DNA of 15,865 nucleotides from Porogramme epimiltina (taxonomy: Eukaryota > Basidiomycota > Agaricomycetes > Polyporales > Polyporaceae): the NCBI GenBank assembly GCA_900155495.1, contig FTLJ01001508.1:1-15865 (forward strand), written 5' to 3'. The translations under genes and the position numbers were made by a program. Below the pieces are notes generated by a model. The model was not told the DNA's origin and searched no databases. It saw only the letters and a program-made list of their open reading frames with translations. Shown here one piece after another: positions 9,123-15,865 of the stretch. The number at the start of each line of letters is the position of its first letter. The first letter of the stretch is position 1.

Positions 9123-9823
9123 CGGTGTCCTCAGCTATTTTTGCGCAGGAAGAGGATACCGGGGATAGTACAATGGTATTCCACCACTTTGCGGTCTACT
9201 TCTGTCACTTGTTCGACACTTGATCCTTTTCTGAAGAGAGTCGGAAGATGTTGGTGGGTGGTGCCAGTCAAAGGGGCTCGTAGCCGTCCATCACTAGCAT
9301 ATAGCCCATATACTAAAATTGGACCGTGGGAAATTCCATCAATGAGCCTCTAGCTCGTCTACGCCGCTTTCTTTCTCCGACTCTGTTCATTCTCAATGGT
9401 AGTATATCATCCTTCCTGGCGGCTTTTATACTACGATGTCGAAGTTGTCATCCGATGACTCCAGGCGCATGGCACGGTACCAACCTCCTCAGGAGGCATC
9501 TGGGTAGCAGGATGAGTCCCGCTTACTCTTCGCCGACCCTCTCTTGATATCGAGATCACGAGTATGCGTCTGTCGCACGCGCGCATATAGTCTTCCTTAT
9601 TGCATGAACAAGGTACCTCTTAACCACCCTTCTTTCCGTATCTCTCACGTGACTCCCGGTCGATGTTGAAAACGCCAGCGTCATCAAGCAAAGCCGCCGA
9701 TCATCCCTGGGCGGCTAGCTCCCAACTTTCAAGTTTGAACTTGACCACTATTACTGCGAAAGGTCCCATTGCGCCATCGGCCCCCGAAGGCACGCAGGAA
9801 CACCCGTTAGGAAAGCGGAATAC
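9123..9823. promoter_or_regulatory. divergent upstream region between the TPR-CCCH gene and the FunK1 gene
   Basis: This 0.7-kb stretch separates two genes that point away from each other, so it should hold both promoters. No recognisable protein is encoded across most of it. A plus-strand frame from an ATG at 9663 may be the displaced N-terminus of the downstream FunK1 gene. No clear TATA or CCAAT element could be assigned with confidence. Confidence 0.4.
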
Positions 9824-12518
9824 ATGGCAAACCAAGTTCACGGACTCTCGCGGACAACTTTCTTCGACGCTTTTGTTCCTCCACCGCTAAACACCTCCAC
9901 GAAGCGGCCACCGCCGAACGAGAACCCTTTCTGGAATTTAAAGTGTGCGAATGCTTCTGGGAGACGCAGGCTCACAGAAGCTCAAATCTCGAAGCGATTT
10001 GTACGTCTAATTTCCTCCATATACTGCCTACTTCTGACCACTCCTCAGATTAACGCAATCAACAAGAATGATCTTGCGCCCAAACTTCGGATCGCGCTTC
10101 CAGACCGGCACTTAGATCTATGTCATATTGACCCTACCAAGTGGAACATCAACGCAGCGCTCTTCCATGACACATCCATACCCACAGACGGTCGCCCGCT
10201 TTGGACAGATCAACTCGTCGCCATTGAATTCAAGACTCATTAGAGCTAGAACGACCCACCCATAGACACCGCGACAACCTTTCCGGGCGACGACCCCCAA
10301 CTTGCGGACCTGATGAACTCCTCAAAGGTCCTCTCCTGCGCCGAGCTCTTGTTCAAAATACAGCACCGCATAGCGCTTCTCATGATAGTCGTCATCGGAC
10401 GCACTTTCCGCGTCGTACGCTGGGACAGGTCAGGAGCGATCGTCTCTGACGCCATTGACTACTATAGCGAGTGGAAGTTTACCTGCGATATCCTATGGCG
10501 CATCTCCTGCCTCTCGCGTGAGCAGCTCGGGTTCGACCCTACCGTGGAACGCATCCTGCCAGGTTCCATACTCTACGATCGTATGGACAGAGCGGCTGAA
10601 CCGGACAAAAGCGATCTCGACCATAACGAAGGGCTTTTCGTCTCCAAAGAGGGCCCTATCAACGACCCCTCCGTTTTCGCTTACGTGAGGACCCATTTCC
10701 GAAACTCCCTTGTCCCTGGATGGGGTCGCTACCGCCTTACAGTGCCCTGCTTTGGCGGCACGAAGCATTCGTTCTTGGTCGCAAAGCCTTCCTTCTGCGA
10801 AAAGGGCATGGCGACACGCGGAACCAAGGGCTTCGTCGCGCTAGATTGTGCCTCCGGAGAGTTCGTTTGGTTGAAGGACACCTGGAGGTTAGACTACCCA
10901 GGAATTCAGCGGGAAGGCAGCGTCCTCAAGAAGCTCAACGACGCGCACGTTCCTTATGTCCCTACCCTCGTCTGCCATGGAGACCTCCCTGGGCAGTCTA
11001 CTCTGTCACCCCAGTTCTGGGCGCAGCGGCGGCACATCATTCCCATTGGTCCTACCCTCGACCTCGCTGCAGAACCAGAGGAGTCCGCCAGACAGACAGA
11101 AACAGGAGGCTTGAAGAGGAAGAGAAACGACGGCGACGACAAGGAACAAGTCGCCAACGCTACCTCCACCCAACAACCTGGGGGTCAACCTGACCTCGTG
11201 CTAGAGGTTGCTCCTGACAAAGGTAGTCTCGGACACGACGACAGCGACGACAATGATGACTGTGACATCGACGACGAAAACGGGCAGCGCTACAAAGCTG
11301 CTGATGACGGACTTACCCCACAAGGTCCCCCGAGGTTACAACAGGACCACACGCCCCAGATTTGTCCTCCGCGTCGCCAAACGCACTACAGAATGGTAGT
11401 TGAAGAGGTCGCCATGCCTTTGGATGACTTCACGTCGGAAAGGCAGCTGCTTTCTCTTTTCCACAACTGTATATTTGGTGAGTCGCCATATCTCACTGCC
11501 TCCTTTTAATGTTAACCACACTCGAAAACAGCACACTCCGAAGCAGTGAACAACGTACAAGTCATCCACCGTGACATCTCTGGCGGAAACATCATGATCT
11601 TCCCGACGATCATCCATGACCGTCAAACGGCGTGGAACATCGTCAAGTGGATAGGTCTCTTGACAGACTGGGAAATGTCGAGGCCCCTCTCCTCCCCCCG
11701 GCTTTCACGAAGATGGTGGTCCGAACGCACAGTCAGTTGTGGCATACAGTACTTCTGACATCGACACTTACGTGCATCCGCAGGGAACCTGGCAGTTCAT
11801 GTCTGTGGCGCTGTTGCAGGACCGCACGAAGGTTGTCGAAATATCCGACGAGCTAGAGGCGTTTTTCTGGGTGTTAATTTACTACGCAGTGCGCTACCTC
11901 CCGTCCAACATCGAAGACGTCGGAAACTGGCTCGAAGATCACTTTGACACGTTCTCATTCGCCAAAGGCAAGTACGTCTGCGGAAGCAAGAAGAAAAACG
12001 CGGTCTGCATGGACGGGGCCCTCATTGCGGACGATATCGAGGACGAGAAGCTCCGTTTCGGCTCCCCGCTGGATCGCCTCGTCAACGCTTGCCTTCGACG
12101 CTTCAAGGCGCGCTACCACGTCTACAGGCACAGCCGTCTTCAGCACAAGAAGAAGCTACAGGAGCCTGTCGATGACATCACGCTCCCCCCTCCCCCGGAG
12201 CACTCTCCTACTCCTACCCTAGCGAACGGCTTGGCGAGGATCATGTTCCTCGGCTTGTCCGGTATGCCGCAACCCGGCACCCTGCTCCTAGACCCAGATG
12301 GGGACGACCTGCCGGAGCCGCCGCCGACAGAGTCCGAAATCGCATTGGCTCGAAAGGTGGACACTCACGACGCCACCCTCGCGAGCATCTGGGCCGCGTA
12401 CGTTGACCCCAACTGGCCTACGAGGCTCAACGTGGCGAAGGATTGCGTGCCCGTCGGGTGGGAGCCCGGGACGACCGTATGTTCGAAGCTGGACCCTGAT
12501 GTTGAGACAGGGGACTAA
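9824..12518 (+). pseudogene. FunK1 fungal-type protein kinase with two in-frame stops
   Basis: Exons 9824-10000, 10049-11477, 11532-11731 and 11784-12518 join in phase and match FunK1 (fungal-type protein kinase). Seen: N-terminal FFDAFVPP, KRF|INAINKNDLAP and AIEFK; VVRWDRSGAIVSDAIDYYSE; TRGTKGFVALD; LKDTWR (probable VAIK-like Lys); REGSVLKKLN (probable helix C Glu); an acidic insert; VIHRDISGGNIM (catalytic Asp and Asn); LTDWEMSRP (DWE in place of DFG); GTWQFMS; SDELEAFFWVLIYYAVRYL. Two amber codons in frame, TAG at 10241 and 10247, fall between AIEFK and NDPPID, with no usable splice that removes them and keeps frame. The catalytic residues are intact, so the damage looks recent. Either it is a pseudogene, or translation starts downstream, for example at the ATG at 10313, giving an N-terminally truncated kinase. 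Upstream, a different frame from ATG 9663 hints at a frameshift as well. Confidence 0.75.
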
Positions 12519-12823
12519 GGGTTTCGTCTATTACTCTCATTCGGCTACAAACTCGACCCACATCGTCACAGATATCATTTGTTTTGAGTTGTCTTCTGAC
12601 TCCTACGTTGCAAATAATACCAATGCAGTCCCTCTGCGTCACGTCTCTCTCAGAGATGCACATGAATTCACCTCTGTAAGCAGCAAGATACCCAGATCGA
12701 AAACGTCCTGAACTATACAACTTTGACATCGCCTAGAGAACACTATGAAAGACATCATCGACAACAAAGCTATTCCATAATGCACATCGCCGTCCCAAGA
12801 CTGTCTAATCCGCCACTTCATAA
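12519..12823. other. convergent intergenic gap between the two FunK1 genes
   Basis: About 305 bp separates the stop codons of two convergent genes and must hold both 3' ends. Short open frames here match no family. It is AT-richer than the flanking exons. No repeat, RNA gene or mobile element was seen. Confidence 0.5.
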
Positions 12824-15800
12824 CTACGTAGTACGAACATTCGAGCGGGGCAATCTACGGTCCGACCTTAGCATCTTTGTAGGACGCTCTACGGGGTCTT
12901 TCGAATGCAGTGTTGCCGAATGCTGTACGTGGTGCCTGAGACGATCATAAGCGACCTTATCGTCCCCGTCCCAATCGTCCAAGTCGCGGTGTCGCTTAAG
13001 CAGAGAAATAAACCGCTCATGAGTGCGGCAAGCCTCTCGACGATCCACCTCGTCTTGAGTGGGTTCCTTCAACTCGGCGAGCGCAAGCTCGGCTTGCGAG
13101 GGGTTCTTCCGAACGACTGAGTCGGCAGGCGCCGGCGCGACCCGTACCCCAGGCGTCCTGGGTCGAATGGTACGGTTGTGTCGGGAGGATGATTGCTGTG
13201 CTCTTCGCTCTCGCTCCGCCTTCTTTTGCTGCGCTATCTCCACTTGAATCTCCTTCTCCAAGTCGGCTTTCGCCGCCTTGTAGTCGAGAACTGCGTAACG
13301 CCCTTGAAAGAGATGAAAGAGATCCCGGAATATGAGGTTGATCGTGTGGCCTGTTCCATCGGGCCTGCTGAATACTATGCGCTTCCTACAGTGCTGAGGA
13401 CGTCCGTAGATACGGATGCAGTTGCCCTTGGTTTCAGGGGAGAAAAACCTCCCCTCGACTTCGTCCTGACCATCGAAGTACTTTTGCACGAAGGGGACGA
13501 TAGGGTCGAGATTGTGGATAAGGAATCGGACGGCGTTGTATAGGAGAACATGGAGGAACGCCTCTAGTTCGTCAGCAATATCGACGGACAATCCCAGGTG
13601 CTCGAGGAGGTTGATCGACATGAACTGCCATGTGGCCTAGAATATCGATGCACTGTCAGTAATTTGGTAACTGATCGCTGATTGAACACTTGTTTACCGT
13701 TCGCTCGGGCTGTCTCACACCCGTATACCATTGAGGTTTCGCGAGTTCCCAGTCGCTGAGCATTCCTCGCCAGGTAATGAGTATCTCATCTCCATCCCAC
13801 TCTATCGTAACGCGGATGAGGATATTCCCAACGCTGATGTCTCTGTGCATTATGTCGCAATCCTTGACCGCACCCTGGTGGGCTAAATATGCGCGTGAGA
13901 GGTCATTCAGGGCGGTAGATCGCAGTACTCACCTTCCACGCTGTCTGAGACGACGTTCACCCATTCATTCGCACACCGGAACTCGGTCGAGTCCTTGCAA
14001 ATCTCCGCGACTACGAGCCGATGATGAATCATATGGCGACATCCGCTTCCTGGTTCAAGTAATCCCCCTTCCGCCTTCGCATCCGATGCAGATCGTTTCT
14101 GGGCTCGCGGAAGTGGTCCTGTTGCCGCGGGGGAAATCGAGGGCGTCTTTGACGATGAAGCAGAAACTTTGCGTGGCGCGGGCATCGATGCAGGGATCCG
14201 AGAACTGGTAGCACCTTTCGCTTGGTTAGCTCGTTTCGGCATTGAACGCGTCTCTCGCAGCTTCTTCTCTGCCGAAGGCTTCAGTGGTCCCATCAACATC
14301 GTGTTCACAGTCTTGCGCCGCACGTGAGGCGCGTACTTGGACGCTTCCGTCTGCTGGCCTTCCCCATGCTTGATCCTGGTGCCTTTCACCACCTCGACCC
14401 TGACACCCACATCTTCGTAGTCGACACACGTCGGAACATTGACAACCTTCTTCACGTTAAGCTTCTCGACCGTCTCGCCTTCGCTCTCCACTCCAACGTA
14501 GTACGGGCGCCACGCGTCCTTCAGGTACACGAAGCGCTGCGACGACCACTCCAGGGCAATGTATCCGCGAGTTCCCCGACTGACCATCCCGGGACTCTCG
14601 GAATCTTGCGACGGAAAGTGAGGGCATGCAACAAGGTATTTGCGCTTCCTCACTGTGATCACGTAGCGTGGCCAGTCTTCCACTAGAGTCTTGATAAACA
14701 GCCGTCGGATGAATTGGAAGGTAGGCAAGACGTCGAGAGGCGAACGGTCATGGCTGTGAGGGCAACCGGTAGACGTTGGGTCGGCATCAAGTTTCCCTTC
14801 GACGAACAGGCGTGAGGGAGCTGGATCCGCCTCGGGCACAATCTGGAAATCGGGGTGCAGCTCGGATACCGATACCAAATTCTCGTCGACATCATGGACC
14901 ATCAGCGAACCGACCGCGTCCATCCGCTCCCAGCCACACGAGCCCTTCTTCAGCCGAACTGCGCTGGGATCCATGCCGCGTTGTTCGGGCGTGAGCTGCG
15001 AATAACGGTACAGGATGCGGAGTAGGTTCTTGGTGTGGTCTGGAGAACCAACGTATGGACGAGACTCGGAGACGATGACCCCGGATCTGTCCCACCGCAG
15101 AACACGGAATTCGAGTCCGTTGACAGAGAGCTGGTACACCGCCGTGCGGTGTTGGCGAGAGAAGACACGATCGGCGTAGGACATGAGCTGGCCCCGAACT
15201 TCCTGCCGCTTGTCCGATGTTTCTTCGGCATCTTCTCCTTCCTTGTCGTTGAACGGGTCCAGACCGCCTCCACCGCGCTTGAACTCGATGTTTAGGCTCT
15301 GGAGGCCCCAGTTGGGTTCTCCAGGGCGCACAAGAGGTGCATCCTCCTGTGCTATCAACGACGCGTCGACCTTGTATCCCTTGGGATCCCCATCGTCGCC
15401 TTTGTTTTCGGAGATGTTAAAGAGGAAGCCAGGGCAAGGATTGTAGTCCTTGAACATCGTAGCCTTGTATAGATTGTGAGCTCGAGCCGAACACACGTAA
15501 CGTAATAGTACGCTTACCCATGCCTCCGAGATCTTCTTCTCAAGTGGTCGCTTGCCCTCGATTTTACCCGCAGCATCTTTGAGAAGTTGGTGGATCTTGT
15601 TGATGCTCTCCTGCGGAAACGCGGTATCGAAGGCGAGGTCGAAGTGGGGATCAAGTGGAACTTCGTGTACGGGCTTGGGGGCAGATGCGTCGGTATCACT
15701 GCTGTAGTGCTCGGATTCCTCATCCGAACTGGATTCGTGATAATCTTTGCGGGGGCCGAAGCGAAGTCGATATGAATTGTCGTCGCGCGGATTGTATACT

Positions 15801-15865
15801 GGCTGGGGTACAAGAGGGGCATCGATTGTGGGGATGGATGTTGTGTGGGCATTGGAGAAGGGAAG
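12824..15865 (-). CDS. FunK1 fungal-type protein kinase, partial at right edge
   Basis: Exons >15865-15518, 15463-13933, 13882-13698 and 13636-12824 give 958 residues in one frame, open to the window edge, so the N-terminus is missing. Seen: SINKIHQLLKDAAGKIEGKR; ATMFKDYNPCPGFLF; LNIEFKRG; VLRWDRSGVIVSES; SRGTRGYIALE; YLKDAWRPYY (probable nucleotide Lys); SEGETVEKLN (probable helix C Glu); a Ser/Pro/Lys-rich insert; IMHRDISVGNIL (catalytic loop); LSDWELAKP (DWE in place of DFG); ATWQFMS; ADELEAFLHVLLYNAVRFL. The C-terminal part has a Lys/Glu-rich probable coiled coil (AKADLEKEIQVEIAQQKKAE) and a basic end. Introns are 54, 50 and 61 nt with GTAAGC, GTGAGT and GTAAAC donors. The family is expanded in mushrooms; substrates are mostly unknown. 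No disabling change was seen, and an active Ser/Thr-type kinase is likely. Confidence 0.9.

Noticed and set aside
10191..10249. A 59-nt intron that would remove the two in-frame TAG codons
   Set aside because: The donor GTCGCC is poor, the length is not compatible with the flanking frame, and it would delete the conserved AIEFK segment.
8090..10540. tRNA B-box-like GGTTCGA matches
   Set aside because: They fall inside conserved coding exons and no matching A box or cloverleaf was seen.
1..15865. CRISPR array, bacterial operon or phage-like system
   Set aside because: Spliceosomal introns, FunK1 and WOPR genes mark this as fungal nuclear DNA; no regularly spaced repeats were seen.

Overview
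The window looks like nuclear DNA of a mushroom-forming basidiomycete (Agaricomycetes; a polypore-like relative would fit, but the species cannot be read from this). The sequence is GC-rich. Genes are cut by many very short introns (48-62 nt) with GT..AG ends and CTGAC/CTAAC-type branch sites. Two genes belong to FunK1, a fungal-type protein kinase family that is greatly expanded in these fungi. All exon models were built by eye from conserved protein motifs, reading phase and splice signals; no search was run.

Layout, left to right. (1) 382-2856, minus: a Gti1/Pac2 (WOPR) transcription regulator of the Wor1/Ryp1/Sge1/Ros1 class. Its DNA-binding domain is split by an unusually long intron of about 1.1 kb. 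(2) 2857-6007: about 3.1 kb without a recognisable gene. It holds the upstream region of the WOPR gene, with an out-of-frame upstream AUG, a Wor1-like TTAAAGT site and two CACGTG boxes in a shared 11-bp context. It also holds a 54-bp direct repeat. (3) 6008-9122, minus: one eight-exon gene for a predicted 906-residue protein. It combines two copies of a Rossmann/flavodoxin-like domain, a TPR region, two CCCH zinc fingers and a Glu-rich tail. (4) 9123-9823: an upstream region lying between divergent genes. (5) 9824-12518, plus: a FunK1 kinase gene carrying two in-frame amber codons and a possible N-terminal frameshift, so probably a pseudogene or a truncated gene. (6) 12824-15865, minus: a second FunK1 gene, apparently intact and running off the right edge, convergent with the first.

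The two FunK1 genes are diverged paralogues. They share two intron positions, one just before the HRD catalytic loop and one just before the TWQFMS segment. The genes do not form an operon or an evident pathway. The WOPR protein is a developmental or morphogenetic switch by family, and the FunK1 kinases are a lineage-expanded group of mostly unknown function. The multidomain TPR-CCCH protein is the least described element here and the best candidate for something new.
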